Part shown: positions 21,885 through 33,448 of the stretch, in pieces | How the letters are laid out: each line of letters opens with the position of its first letter | How positions within the stretch are numbered: the stretch's first letter is position 1 | From: Macroventuria anomochaeta | Lineage: Eukaryota; Ascomycota; Dothideomycetes; Pleosporales; Didymellaceae | Direction of reading: 5' to 3' | Length of the DNA: 64,000 nucleotides | NCBI RefSeq assembly: GCF_010093625.1 | Contig: NW_022985362.1 | Coordinates: 926,196-990,195, forward strand | Notes under the pieces: generated by a model | Told to the model about the DNA's origin: nothing | Database searches by the model: none | What the model saw: only the letters and a program-made list of their open reading frames with translations | Program-made: the position numbers and the translations under genes

Positions 21885-22778
21885 TCACAGGGATGTCTGC
21901 GCTGTGTGGCAGACGATGAATGTGTAACAACACCTTTTACTTGCGTTGCGACTTACAAAACAACATTTCTTTGTCACACCTCTAGGGATCATGGATAGAA
22001 TGCATATGCGTCTTTGAATGTCGACCTGGCTGGTTAGCAAGGTGTTGGTGGAGGGGATATCTAGCATCCAAATGCCTTTCATAGTGTTATGAAATTTCAA
22101 CTCTAAACCGCGTCTTCGCCATCTGAGAAACTCTTCGGCACCACACCGAATCCACCCGCTCTTCATCCGAGCTCGACGAAACGAACCGAACTCATGCCAT
22201 CCCTCAGCTATGCTCATCGCCTCGTGCATTTCCGCAGCACTCATGTAACCCTGCGCGCGACTTGCTGCCTGCACCGCATCCCTCCACTCCTTCCCCTTCA
22301 AGAATAGCCCCCAAGGAAGCTTCCTCCAGCCCATCTGACATGTCACGCAGAAGGAAGTCTGTCCCCGTGTTGTGGAGACTGGCGAGTTCTTCCAAGCCGC
22401 CTGAGAGTGCCCAAGCTTTCCGCTCGAGGTGGTCCTCGTAGCATTCTGGCGGGTTGTCGCTGCTGGATTAAGGTTGAAGACGATCTCGGCGACTGTGAGG
22501 GCTTGCTGTTTGCGGTGAGTCGTTGCAGCCTCGGCGACTGTCGTGGATGCTGTGCAAGCGTTTCTGTCGGGTGCTTTTGCGACGCCAGAGAGAGCAGTAC
22601 GAGATGGCTCGTCAGCGCTCAGTGGACCGCTTTGGCGAATGCAGTCGAAGGGTATAGGTCGGGACGGTGCTGATGGTGCTATGGAGGCGCCTTGATTGCT
22701 TTTGTCCAGCTTTGCGGGAGTTGAGTCTTGTTGTTGTGTGGCGTGGTGCGGTGTGGAAATGGAGTGTGAGGACGGCAA
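21885..22778 (-). CDS. Hypothetical protein
   Basis: A 297-codon open frame convergent with PMT4, the stop codons only 24 bases apart. I do not recognise a family. The first 130 residues are low complexity (Ser, Thr, Ala, Gln). From about residue 140 to 240 there is a more ordered segment with CVTCQMGWRKLPWGLFLKGKEW at its start (shown only to locate it) and EGWHEFGSFRRARMKSGWIR later; its aromatic-rich spacing looks like a small folded domain. There is no signal peptide or membrane helix. The last 60 residues have no obvious character and may lie beyond the real end. It could be a real lineage-specific gene or a chance frame. Confidence 0.4.
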   Translation of the reverse strand: MPSSHSISTPHHATQQQDSTPAKLDKSNQGASIAPSAPSRPIPFDCIRQSGPLSADEPSRTALSGVAKAPDRNACTASTTVAEAATTHRKQQALTVAEIVFNLNPAATTRQNATRTTSSGKLGHSQAAWKNSPVSTTRGQTSFCVTCQMGWRKLPWGLFLKGKEWRDAVQAASRAQGYMSAAEMHEAMSIAEGWHEFGSFRRARMKSGWIRCGAEEFLRWRRRGLELKFHNTMKGIWMLDIPSTNTLLTSQVDIQRRICILSMIPRGVTKKCCFVSRNASKRCCYTFIVCHTAQTSL

Positions 22779-22976
22779 TGCTGAGGGTTAGGAGGCGTTG
22801 CGTATGCGTTCTTGATGCTTCCAACCATGGTTCGTTACCCCAGACTTGCAAGGGGGGTTGGCAGCCAAACTAACACAGTCAAGGGTCCACAAGTGTATAA
22901 TGCAGAAAAGATGGAAGGTATGGTAGTGAATAATAGAGCACAAAGGACATGCTACCAGGACCCATCATCTCCGGCT

Positions 22977-22980
<4 letters not shown>

Positions 22981-23030
<50 letters not shown>
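22981..23030. repeat. GA dinucleotide microsatellite
   Basis: An almost uninterrupted (GA) run of about 25 units, just beyond the stop codon (23100) of the short-chain dehydrogenase gene, so probably in its 3' untranslated region. Confidence 0.95.
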
Positions 23031-23031
<1 letters not shown>

Positions 23032-23099
23032 GTGGAACTTCCAAGACTCGCCAACTTCACCTCAGTCTTGCCTCACATCCCCATCCTATACTCCTGTCA

Positions 23100-24328
23100 T
23101 TACATCCCCCCAACACCTACACTCTTCGTAATCGTCTTACTCACCCCCTTCCTGACACTCTCCTGCAGCCAATTCGGCAGCGCCCGGACCAAACTGCTCT
23201 TCCCCGCCGAAGCCGGCACAAAGACCTGGGCGCCTCTGCAGCTAAACACCTGCTTGAGGACCGCATCAGCAACATCTTCCGGCTCAATAACCACCACGCC
23301 GCGCTTCTTCAATTCCGCTTCGACAGGCGCGAGAAGCGGCGTACGCACCCAGTTGGGGTGGATGGAGCTGGTTAGGATGGACGGCGCGTTGTAATAGACG
23401 CGGAGTTCTTGGTTGAGCGCTGGATGTGGTTAGTGACACTTCTTCTACCCAGGGAGCAGAGCAGGTCGATGAGTTGGGGGAAGGGGGGGGGGGGGGCTCT
23501 ACCTTCATGGAAGCTCAGGATCGCAGCTTTAGACGCATTGTAGTCCGCCAATCCCGCGACGCCAACATAACTCGCCGTACTCGCTATAGTAACAACATGG
23601 CCCTTATTCTCCTTGATCATATCTGGCAGGAATGCCTGCACAGTCGTCCAATTACTCAGCACATTGACGTCGAAGATCTTCCTCAGATATTCGTGCGAGG
23701 TAGCGAGGATCGTATGCGCAGACAGAATACCAGCGTTGTTAATCAGAATACTCGGACTGCCGAGCGTCGTCCTGATCTCCTTCGCCGTACGGAAGACCGC
23801 ATCTGGATCCGTGATGTCGCACGCGTAGAACTTGATATGCGCATCTATGGGGCAGAAGGTCAGCTGTGAGCCTTCTCGTGGGGACCAGGATTCTACCGTA
23901 CAGCCTTGCAATGCCGGGGGAAGTGATTGGACGTCTAGGATTGCGACAGTGACACCCTTGGTGATCAACCGTTTTACTATCAGCGACCCGATGCCGCTGC
24001 AGCCGCCTGTTACGACGGCGACCTCTTTGTCCCACTTCCAGCGTGCGGATTCGGGTCTCAAGCGATAACTGTTGAGGGCGAGGTCGTTCAGCATCTTGTT
24101 GACATTCTTGAGGAGGCCGAGGGTGAGCAGCCACTTCAAGGCCTTGATGATTTGCGCATGGCGGATGGGATCGCGGAGAGCTGCGATGCGGTTCGTCAAG
24201 CGTGCGCGCAAATTCACGGGACCTTTTGTGAGAATATACAGGAGGGAGGCTGTGATGACGGGGTTGAGAGCGAGGTGAGAGACGGAGAGGGAGATGAGGT
24301 TCGCTACGCGCTGGAAGCCGACGGACAT
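23100..24328 (-). CDS. Short-chain dehydrogenase/reductase, membrane-anchored type
   Basis: A 362-aa classical SDR, probably NAD(P)-dependent and acting on a lipophilic alcohol or ketone at the ER or lipid droplets. Exons: 24328-23902, 23844-23503 and 23419-23100. The 57-nt first intron keeps the frame; it must be removed to give QGYAHIKFYACDITD, which matches the family better than the read-through. The first 50 residues hold a hydrophobic helix (VITASLLYILT). Cofactor motif: VTGGCSGIGSLI. Structural motif: INNAG. Catalytic Ser in IASTASYVG, then YNASK with Tyr and Lys. The C-terminal part has SIHPNWVRTPLL. It resembles the retinol dehydrogenase/17-beta-HSD11 group. The second intron carries a 14-base homopolymer run. 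Confidence 0.88.
23482..23496. repeat. Poly-G/poly-C run inside an intron
   Basis: An uninterrupted run of roughly 14 G on the plus strand, hence poly-C just downstream of the 5' splice site in the second intron of the SDR gene. The exact length of such runs is unreliable in assemblies. Confidence 0.9.
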
Positions 24329-24814
24329 GGTGGCTACATGGAGATTGTGAAGACAGAGGGACGAAGGACAGAGCTGAAGTTGTAGATGTGAAGATTAGGA
24401 GCTGTAGGAACTATACTTCACTAGCTTCCATAGCTGACTGCGGATCCGGAGTACCAGGGTTTCCGCCTTGGGGTGCGCCATGCCTTGAGGTCGACCCCCT
24501 ACTCGCTGTGAACGCGTCAGGGAGGGGAAACGGACCTCGGCAGCGCTTTTGGTTGGGATGGGCGAGTGGACCGTCTTTAGCAGTTCCCCTTGACTGATGT
24601 GCCGCCGACATCAGAACTGGGAGATATCGATTGTTAGACTGCGAAACGGTGTTGGTAGAGAGAATGTTGTTGACAGCGTACAAAGGACTGTGTGGGCGTC
24701 ATCTTGCACAGCAAATCCGGGGAAGCACGCTAGTGGCACGAAGAGAAATGCACAAGGCTGGTCAGCACGATCACCCAATCGCCAATGCTGACAGTCACAT
24801 CGCAGGTTGGATTT
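24329..24814. other. Intergenic region
   Basis: This is the SDR upstream region and the RAD57 3' flank, both on the minus strand. I see no gene or repeat. Confidence 0.4.
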
Positions 24815-26192
24815 TCATTCCTTTGGCTCCTTGACTACGGCTCTGATGCCGTGTTTGGTGATCTCAAACTCTATGCCTTTACCCTCAGTGGGTGGTGTCC
24901 ATGGCGCGAACACGATCTTGAGCCAGCGCCGCCATTTTGAAACATGTGTTTCTTCTTGCTCATTCCATTGGTCTTCGCCGTTTATCGTGACGACAAGCGG
25001 TCCTCTGTTCGCGAACACAGGCTTCTTGATCAGAGCGATACGGCATGCTAACTGGTTTGTCCAAACCAGACCCAAAGATGGCGTTTTCAGTGTGTGAGGT
25101 GCTGCGTGCGGGCTGTCGCCCCAGCCGGTGAACCAGCGCTGTTGGTGGTCCAGGGCTAGTGGGTCGGGAGTCAAAAGGACGCTGTCGTCGAATTGCGAGG
25201 CTGGGACGGACAGCGCCGGGTTCGGGGGCTGAGGCGTGTTGTCGCGCGTGCCTTGGCTGTTGATAGACGCGTTTCGCGAGATGGGGTTCGAATTTGGCGC
25301 AGAGGACGGCTTCGTGAAGCGGTCGGCGACTTGGTTGGCAACAACTACTGCGATGCCTTCTGTGCGTGCTAGCTCCCGCAGCAAGGCTCCAAGCTGAACA
25401 AGCTGAGTACCGCGCTTGGCCATAGAGGCGGCGCCATTGCTCGCTCCTTTCTTCTCGAATTCAGCGCGGTAGTTGGCGGCGACAGAGTCCAAGACGACAA
25501 GTCCCACGTTGTGTTTCTTGATGGCAACTGGCAGCTGGTAGCGGAGGATGTGCTCCTGCGACTCAAGGTCTGGGGTTTGGATGGCCAGAACGTTGGCGAG
25601 CGAGGGTCGTTTATCCGGCGATACTCGTTCGAGTGCTGGGTGGGAAGAGAGCAGCTGGGCAAGACGGGTGGTGGAGAGAACGGCTTCGGTTGAGATGTAC
25701 ACAGCTGTCTTGGAGAGGCCGAGCGGAACTGGCAGTTGTACAGCAAGCAGGAGGGTGAGCAGCAGTTGTGTCTTGCCAGCGCCACTGGTACAGATTAGCT
25801 AGGTCGATATGAACTGGGCGTGGTGGAATCTACCTCTCGCCCGTGACTTCGACGAGGTAGCGGGGCGGTATGCCGCCACCTAGCGCAGCATCGAGCTCGT
25901 CGTCCAACGTACTTATGCACCTCCACGCGTCTGCCGGATTACCCAGTGCAGCAGAGAAGGCGTTCTCGGCAGCTGTCTCTCCACCAAAGCCGAGCTGCCG
26001 GTGCAGGGCAGGCACCACTGCGTCGACGAACCTCTTCAGCTGGCTAGCAGGCAGTTGGGCGCGCTTCGCGACATCTTGGACGTCGAGGGTGAGCAGGTCG
26101 TTGGTGGTGATGAGGGCCTTGTCGAGCGAGGGCAACAGGTGCGAGAAGGGCCTCGTCTCAAAGTCAGGCAGCACCTGCAGCAGGTCCGTCAT
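24815..26192 (-). CDS. rad57: Rad51 paralogue RAD57
   Basis: A 442-aa RecA-family ATPase. Rad57 works with Rad55 to load and stabilise Rad51 filaments in homologous recombination. Exons: 26192-25834 and 25784-24815; the 49-nt intron falls inside the Walker A motif, and splicing produces GESGAGKTQLLL. Walker B is VGLVVLDSVAA. An N-terminal helix-hairpin-like domain (TTNDLLTLDVQDVAKRA) matches Rad51-family proteins. IAVVVANQVADRF is also conserved. I start at the ATG at 26192 (MTDLLQVLPDF); the frame is open for 68 more codons, but those are low complexity and not family-like. RAD57 is favoured over RAD55 by the well-kept Walker motifs and the N-terminal domain. Confidence 0.87.
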
Positions 26193-27444
26193 GGGTTGCT
26201 GGCGGCGGTGATCATCGGCGCGGCTCTGCGGAAGTGGCACGCGCGAGCTTTGGTAATAGCCGCGGTCCTGAAGAGACTCGAAGCTCGAGGCTATGCTCGG
26301 CGCGTCGCGTTGATCCGAGGTCGCGTCGAGCACTCCGCTGCGACTGCCTGACTTGGCCGCGCCTGCTCCGTTTCTCCAGCAGCACGTGATCGCCAACCCT
26401 CAGAGCTTCTTCGAGCGCAGCCCCCCTCCCCCCCGCGGCGAAGGCTGGGCTCCGAGCTCTCCCCCGCATCTCCAGACTGCCCGTAGCGCTGCAGCCACCC
26501 AGCTCACCCCTGTTCACACATGCTGTGTCCAGTGACAGGCGCTTGCGTCGCACCGCCCTCGTGAGCCATGACTGCACGAGGCTCGCAGAGATCGTGCAGA
26601 ATTAGAACAACAGCTGTTGTCTGAAGCCTAGAGCCGTGACCATGCCGCTTCTGCTCTTCCCTTAGCTGCCTAAGTTCTCTGATGCCCCGATTAGCCGGTA
26701 GACCCAAGGCCCTCGTTGGTGACGCTGCATCACCTCTTAATGCTCAACCCACCACCGGCTTCCACTCGTCCGTGTACCCTGCTGGTAATCACACCAACAC
26801 CTCGGGGCAGCCTTATGCGAGCTCCGTATCCTCCTGGCCGAGATTGTCCACCTCTGCTGCACTTTACCGCGATTGTACTGCTTTTCCGGCCATTTGACCT
26901 TGCTGTTCACTCTCTCGGGAGGCGTCACGATACCACCTCAGAGTAGTAAGTAGACAGACACAGACCACAGTAACCACAGCAGCCACAGCAGCCACTGTTC
27001 TTTTGGATCCCCATACCATATCGGCGGTCCTCTTGACCTGCAGCTCATTTAGAGCTCGACGCTACCGAGTAAGTTGCATCTCCTTGCATGGGCATTTCAC
27101 AGGCTGAGCTCGTCCCGTCATTCACCACCATGCGGGTCATTTTCCGTGTCAGCGGCCGGCTACATGACAGCTTCCTGGATCACCTTGCCTGTAACGAGGA
27201 ACCCGTCCGTGGAGTTCACATGTTTAGTCGTCAGGCGGCTCCACTCAGCCCAGCTTATCCCCTTTCGTCCATTTCCTTACAAGAAGCTCCCACTCCCACG
27301 CGTTGCTGTCCCTCTTGCAGAAAGCCTGCGTCTCCATGCCGGCCTACTGTCTTCAGGACTGTCACTACTTCTACCGCAGTGCCTTGCGGCTACTCAACAT
27401 CAGCACCAGCATCTCTCCCCTCTACGCTTGACTGACAAACCACC
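26193..27444. other. Divergent promoter region of RAD57 and the carnitine acetyltransferase
   Basis: About 1.25 kb between two divergent genes. It is pyrimidine-rich on the plus strand before 27445, and a leader intron is possible. No open frame here has recognisable motifs; one in frame with RAD57 is discussed there. Confidence 0.4.
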
Positions 27445-30373
27445 ATGGCAGCTCGCACCTTTACGCAGCCCTCCTCTTTGAACGAATCACTGGCCACCGC
27501 CACCATGTCTAGCACACAAGAGAACGGCGCGGCCCGCTCTATGGAAGCAGCGAAGGACGCCCAAAAAGCCTTCTCGTCGGAAGAAAAGGCACCCTTGGCC
27601 AACTCTACAAATCCAAACTCGAAGCCAGGCATCACGTTTGCTTCTCAGGACAAGCTCCCAAAGCTGCCCATCCCAGAGCTAGACTCTTCGTGTACGAAGT
27701 ACTTGGCCGCCTTGAAACCACTACAGAGTGCCAAAGAGCACAACGACAGCCAGCACGCGGTGGAGGAATTTCTGAAATCAGACGGAGCTGCGCTGCAAGA
27801 CAAGCTCAAGAAATATGCTAGTGGGAAAGCAAACTACATCGAGCAGTTCTGTACGTCTTCTCCATCTATTTGAAGCTCAGAGGCATGTTGTCGGCCATGT
27901 TTGATGTTTTGGTGGTTTCTGACAATTTCACAGGGTACGACTCGTATCTGAACTTCGATAACCCGGTTGTGCTGAACCTCAACCCCTTCTTCCTTCTTGA
28001 AGATGACCCAACCCCGGCTCGCAACAACCAGGTCACCCGTGCGGCCTCTCTAGTTGTCTCAGCACTCTCGTTTGTTCGAGCAGTACGACTGGAAGAGCTG
28101 CCGCCTGACACGATCCGTGGCCAACCTCTTTGCATGTACCAATACTCGAGATTATTTGGAACGGCGAGAATACCCACTGAAAATGGATGTCAAATTGGAC
28201 AGGATCCAACCTCAAAACACATCGTCGTTATGTGTCACGGCCAGTTCTACTGGTTCGACGTCCTTGACGACAACAACGACCTCATCATGACCGAGAAAGA
28301 TATTACTCTGAACCTACAGTCCATTGTAGAAGATGCACAAGAAGTTCCCATCCAAGAAGCTGCAAAAGGAGCACTAGGCGTGCTGAGCACAGAAAACCGA
28401 AAGGTGTGGTCTGGCCTGCGAGATGTGCTGCACCGAGAAGAAGGCTCGAACAATTCTGACAGCCTGAACATTGTCGATTCAGCACTTTTCATCTTGTGTC
28501 TGGATTACACAGAACCACAGAGTGGCGCAGACCTATGTATGAACATGCTCTGCGGTACCAGCAAGGTCGAGAAGGGCGTACAGGTGGGTACTTGCACAAA
28601 TCGATGGTACGACAAGATGCAGATCATTGTGTGCAAGAACGGAAGTGCAGGTATCAACTTCGAACATACCGGTGTTGATGGTCACACTGTTTTACGCTTT
28701 GCCTCAGACGTTTACACAGATACCATCCTGCGATTCGCAAGGACTATCAACGGCAGCGCACCGAGCTTGTGGGCAACCCAAAGTCCTGACCCTGCGAAGC
28801 GCGACCCGGACAGCTTTGGCGACGTCCAAACAACGCCACACAAGCTGGAGTGGGACATGGTGCCTGAACTGAGCACAGCACTTCGATTTGCCGAAACCCG
28901 CCTTGCAGACCTCATTCAACAGAATGAGTTCGCAACGTTGGAGTTCCCCCATTACGGCAAGAACTTCATGACATCCATGGGCTTCTCGCCTGATGCATTC
29001 GTGCAGATGGCTTTCCAGGCCGCTTACTACGGTCTGTACGGCAGAGTAGAGTGTGTCTACGAGCCAGCCATGACCAAAATGTTCTACCATGGGCGGACAG
29101 AAGCCATTCGCTCCGTTACAGAAGAATCAGTAAACTTCCTCAAGACCTTCTGGGGCGAGAACCCGGCCACAACCAAGATCGATGCGCTTCGCAAGGCATG
29201 CCAGAAGCACACCGAGAACACCAAAGTCTGCGCCAAAGCACAGGGACCAGATCGCCATCTATACGCCCTGTACTGCATCTGGCAGCGCGCCATCGAGGAA
29301 GATGGCGCCGAAGCAGCCAGCAGCGACGGCTGGGACTCAACACGCCCTTCAAGCCCTGATGGCGTTGCATCCCCCAACCGCAACTCCGTCATGTCCGAAA
29401 ACGGCAGCATATCCAGCTCACCCCCGGCACCAGTGCAGCACTCAATGCCCGCGCTCTTCGCAGACGCCGGCTGGGACAAGATCAACACCACGATCCTCTC
29501 GACATCCAACTGCGGCAACCCGTCGCTCCGCCAATTCGGCTTCGGCCCAACATCAGCCGACGGTTTCGGTATTGGATACATCATCAAAGACGGATCGATC
29601 TCCATCTGCGCATCGTCCAAGCACCGCCAGACAAGCCGCTACATCGAAGCACTGGAGAGCTACTTCCTCGAAGTGCGGAAACTGCTACGACAAATCAAGC
29701 GCCGCGGGACTTCAGCTGACAAAACAGCCTCGCGTGCCCGCGAAGCAGAAGCCCGGCCCACAGCAGGCCGTTTCAAGAGCCGCGGACGAAACATCCTGCT
29801 CGAAGTGGGCAAGGGACAGACGCCAGCAGAAAGCGTGGCAGACGAAGACGACGATGATGGGCTTGGTGGATGTAGGGCACCCCTTCCTCTTTCTTTTCCT
29901 CCTTCTCCACCTTCCCTTGACTTGGACAGTGTGTCGAGTCTTCCCATCACACCTTCGATGTCCCTGCCACCTACACCTCCGCATTCACCACCTTTCAAAC
30001 CCTTGACTGCTGTTTTCGTCAGCTCGCCGCGTCTCAACTCTCCCACTGTTCTTAGAACAAGATCATCACGAGCCCCCAGCACGATGGCGAAGAAGCCCAT
30101 GTTTTACTCTTCTTGATCTCAGTATCACAACGTCTCCGGCGTACAACACCTTTCCCTTCCCTTTTTGTTCTTCTATAGCGTTCTACACCACACCGCATTC
30201 TTTTACTTTTCCCATTTCATTGCTGATTTCATTTCTTAGATGGATTCTTCGACGCCGGCATGCTGCGCCAGGCGCTCAACGCCAATCGCCAGAACCAGAC
30301 TGCCGAACCGGGGGTCGACCGCGACGTGGTGCGGAGGAATGTGGGGCGGAGACTGAGGTTGAGTGAGTACTAG
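27445..30373 (+). CDS. Carnitine O-acetyltransferase, YAT2-like
   Basis: An 825-aa carnitine acyltransferase that moves acetyl groups between CoA and carnitine for growth on acetate or fatty acids. Exons: 27445-27850, 27934-29871 and 30240-30373. Splicing gives EQFWYDSYLNF at the first junction and GLGGYGFFDAGM at the second. Conserved features: GQPLCMYQYSRLFGTARIP, the catalytic His region FEHTGVDGHTVLRF, and STSNCGNPSLRQFGFGPT with GFGIGYIIKD near the acyl site. A long Ser/Pro-rich insertion (about residues 610-660) and a C-terminal extension match the cytosolic Yat2/FacC type better than the mitochondrial/peroxisomal enzyme. There is no PTS1 at the end. If the last intron is retained, the frame stays open to 30116 with a different Pro-rich tail. 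A second possible start is the ATG at 27508. Confidence 0.92.
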
Positions 30374-30600
30374 AGTACTAGGATTACTCAGAATTGACCT
30401 CCGTGGGACGGATATGAGCAAGTACCTTGCATGGCTCGAACATTGAATAACATGTGCATAGCCTTGGCCTGGGACAAGAATGTAATCTGCTCTATACCTA
30501 CAATGAACGCATTCGCGTTTTCCTCAAGCATGACCAGCACCTCTCAAAAACAAAAGTCAATAACCGTAGGCAACTACGGTACATCTTCATGTAGTGTGGT

Positions 30601-31752
30601 CTACACCTCCGCACTCATCTTCCGCCCAGGACTCCTAACCCTGACCCGCTGCGCCCTCGCAACCACCCCCGTCCTCGCAAGTACAATCCCATTCTTACTA
30701 TTCCTGTCTCCCGCCGCACGCCGACACCACCCGTCATACGAGTCGCCACCATCATCTTCATCCACCGAATGAGAGGAGGCAGAGTCTGAGGCAGAGTCCG
30801 AGGCAGAGTCCGAGTCTGAGAAACACGAATGCAGCACACTGGGCCTCCTAAGATGGATGCGCAGCGGCGTCAGCGTCGGCGCAGGCTGGCGGTCGCTTGT
30901 AGTTGGTATACCAAGGGGTGTTGGAGAGCGGTAGCGCGGGCTCCGCAAGCTTTGCTTCGCCTCCTTCTCCTCCGCTGTCCATCGGGGCGGTGAAGGGTGG
31001 AGAAGCGTTGACGGCTTCCTTCTTCGGCCCCGGTCCTGTGTCCTATGGATCCCGACCGTACTCCCTTCCATCTCTGCAACGCCATCGGTAGTCTTCATTC
31101 CCGATAACGAGGTGGAAGGAGGTGGGGACGGGTGGAGGAGCGTACTCTTCTTCCTCGCCCCCGCTGACGGTCTCGCTTCCTTAGCTAGTAATGGCGATGG
31201 CGACGGGGAGGGGCGCCCGAGCACGGGGGCCATCTCACGCTGCAGATCCGTAACGCCCTCGTTCTTCTCCTTCTCCCTCAGCTTCCTCCCATAAACTCTC
31301 TTCGTGTACCACTTAGGTTTGGTGCGCTTGTCGTTGCATATCAGAGTGAATGTGTGCTTGAGATTCGGTTTCCACTCGTGCTCGCTATCAGCTTCCCTCC
31401 TTTCCTCATGCTGAAGAATTGGCTGTCTCGCGGCCTTGTGGTCGTTGCAATCGCTCTGATGTTCGTAGCTGTTCGTACGCCAGTGGCCGTTGCCGTCCTT
31501 TTGTAGTCGTCGTCTATTCGTGGAGGGCAGGTGTGACTTGGGGCTGAGGGGGCAGTCATTGTCGATACTGCCATAGCCGGAATCGGTCGCCGAGTCCGGT
31601 GATGAGGTTCGGGAGTGAGAGCGAGATGAAGAGGAAGAGGCGCAGCGCATCTTGTGCAAGGGGAAGTTGAAGGGGTCGTCGAGGCCGGCGAAGATGGCGG
31701 TGCTTTGCTTGGAAGACTTCTTGGGCGATGTTGAGGTGAAGAACGATGGCAT
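30601..31752 (-). CDS. Hypothetical Ser/Pro/Arg-rich protein
   Basis: About 383 aa, no family recognised, predicted disordered. I use the ATG at 31752 (MPSFFTSTSPKKSSKQ) rather than the frame opening 42 codons upstream, because the downstream start leads directly into a typical fungal disordered protein. A short ordered stretch (KHTFTLICNDKRTKPKWYTKRVYGRKL) sits in the middle; the two halves of that stretch are the only candidates for a conserved motif. There are two copies of a KxSTLLHPSPP motif about 60 residues apart, and an acidic SDSASDSASDSAS run encoded by a short tandem repeat. There is no signal or membrane segment. Basic and SP-rich composition suggests a phosphorylated nuclear or cytoskeletal protein, but this is only a guess. 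Confidence 0.6.
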   Translation of the reverse strand: MPSFFTSTSPKKSSKQSTAIFAGLDDPFNFPLHKMRCASSSSSRSHSRTSSPDSATDSGYGSIDNDCPLSPKSHLPSTNRRRLQKDGNGHWRTNSYEHQSDCNDHKAARQPILQHEERREADSEHEWKPNLKHTFTLICNDKRTKPKWYTKRVYGRKLREKEKNEGVTDLQREMAPVLGRPSPSPSPLLAKEARPSAGARKKSTLLHPSPPPSTSLSGMKTTDGVAEMEGSTVGIHRTQDRGRRRKPSTLLHPSPPRWTAEEKEAKQSLRSPRYRSPTPLGIPTTSDRQPAPTLTPLRIHLRRPSVLHSCFSDSDSASDSASDSASSHSVDEDDGGDSYDGWCRRAAGDRNSKNGIVLARTGVVARAQRVRVRSPGRKMSAEV

Positions 31753-32364
31753 CGTACAGAGAAGGTAACGGAATACAGTGAAGAAGTGCAAAGATGATAC
31801 AAAAGCTGCAGAGATTCGAGAGCAATCGCTGGTCAATGGTGTGGTTCGTTTGCGCCGACGAATGTCGTCGGAGTACAATCAAAGGTCTGACCAGAGAACG
31901 TGAATATCTCGCTTTAGTGCGCGAGTGCAATCGAAGGAATGTGAAGCAGTATGCCAATCTTGTATAGCTTGCATCAAGCTGACCCATCTTACTTATTGCA
32001 TCCTACATACTTCCCAAACCCCGATCGTGGCCCACCAATCTGCAATGCCGGCGCCCGCGAACAGCCTTGCATGCCTGCTGCAGGTACGCAAATTGCCGCG
32101 TGTAGTAATATCCGGAAACCTCGGCCACCTCGTGTTGTGGTTGGGGGTGGCTCATCGGAGTCGGTGTGATGCCCGGGGACTAAGGTTTGGCTACGCGAAT
32201 TGACCAGGCCCGAAACCCGAGGCCCCTACATGGATGTCGTGAGCACCGAAGTCGAGCAAAGTCGTCTCCGCCGATAACTGGTCGCTTTTCATTCACCCCA
32301 GCTATTCGCGTGTCGGATTCTTTTGACGTGAGGAAGTGCGTGGTTGTGCGAGAGGATGTCGATC
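31753..32364. other. Intergenic region
   Basis: This is the upstream region of the Ser/Pro-rich gene and the 3' flank of the RNase H2A gene. I see no gene, RNA or repeat. Confidence 0.4.
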
Positions 32365-33448
32365 TCAGAATGCTTCCATCTCCACCGTCACCCTCTTGCC
32401 AAACCACTCCGCCAGCTCGTCCCCCTTCCTCTCTCCACCTGTGAAGTAGTCCGTCATTCGCATATCATCCCCGTCTTCTTCAACCGGCCAGTCAACACTC
32501 AGCCCCGCTTTCTTTCCCTCAAGCAGCTCTTTCGCCGTACCCCAGCTAAAGCGACACTCATTCCCCCACCCAAAGACGGGGTCCATATTCGCTTTCAACC
32601 ACGAGCTTGTTCGCGCATCACTCGGGTACCCTGAGCCCCACGCAATCTTGACCCCACCTTCGTTCTGGGCGTGGGCGGCGGCTTCAGCAGGCGTGAGGTA
32701 CGGCTCATAGCACACATCAAGCGCCGCATCCCTTGTGACTTTCGCACAGACGGACGCAGCACTGACAACGGGGTACAGACTATCCGCCTTCTTTGCTACT
32801 GTGATGGAGATGGTGGGCCATATGCGCTCGAGTTTCTTCTGGTAGACTTCTGGCTTGCCGATTGTGTCGATGTAGATTTCCTTGACCTTCACGCCACGCG
32901 CAAGTACGCCCTTGATCAGGTCGATGGTCGCGTCCATGGCTTGCGCGTTGAGGTTGTATTGGTTGGGCGAGAGCATGCAGGCGGAGATGTCCTGGGCGGA
33001 AAGGGAGCGTGTCGCCCATCCGCCGGCGGCGTGGAGATCAGTGCCGGGCGTGCAGAGGGTACGCATGAGCTTTGAGCGGACCTCGGGCGTGAGAACTTTG
33101 GAGTCGTCGAAGTGATGCGTTTCAGCGAGGAGGGAGTGGTGGAGCGGGAGTGGGAGGTAGAAGAGTGCATACACCATTGGGCCTGCTGTGGGTCAGCTTT
33201 GGTATTGAGATAGGACTGTGTGATGGCCTACCTAACACAGGACCTCGTCCAGCTTCGTCGACACCCAGTACGCACTCGGTAGATATGTCTTCGGCAATCT
33301 GCTGCGGTATGGGCGAGAAGTGTGAGTACGACTTGCCCGCAAGGACATCGCTCTTATAGATTGACGGTGCGATGAAGACATTGTCTAGTGGAGTCTCCTG
33401 CTCGATATCTTGTGTGTCCATCTCAACGTCTTCTATTGTGTCAGCCAT
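32365..33448 (-). CDS. RNH201: Ribonuclease H2 catalytic subunit A
   Basis: A 344-aa homologue of the catalytic subunit of RNase H2, which cuts RNA in RNA-DNA hybrids and removes single ribonucleotides from DNA. Exons: 33448-33232 and 33182-32365, with the 49-nt intron splitting the codon for the Gly of VLG-PMVY. Active-site carboxylates: Asp and Glu of VDEAGRGPV, Asp of YIDTIGKPE, and Asp of AKVTRD. Other family motifs are DSKVLTPEVR, the conserved SAASVCAKV, and the C-terminal block DPVFGWGNECRFSW. Extra C-terminal residues (DDMRMTDYF) form a motif reminiscent of the PCNA-interaction (PIP) box, as in some RNase H2 subunits; this is inference. Start: first ATG that gives a short acidic leader of normal size. 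Confidence 0.95.

Noticed and set aside
22981..23030. Possibility that the GA repeat encodes a Glu-Arg repeat peptide
   Set aside because: A plus-strand frame runs through it but is otherwise antisense to the SDR gene; a plain microsatellite is enough.
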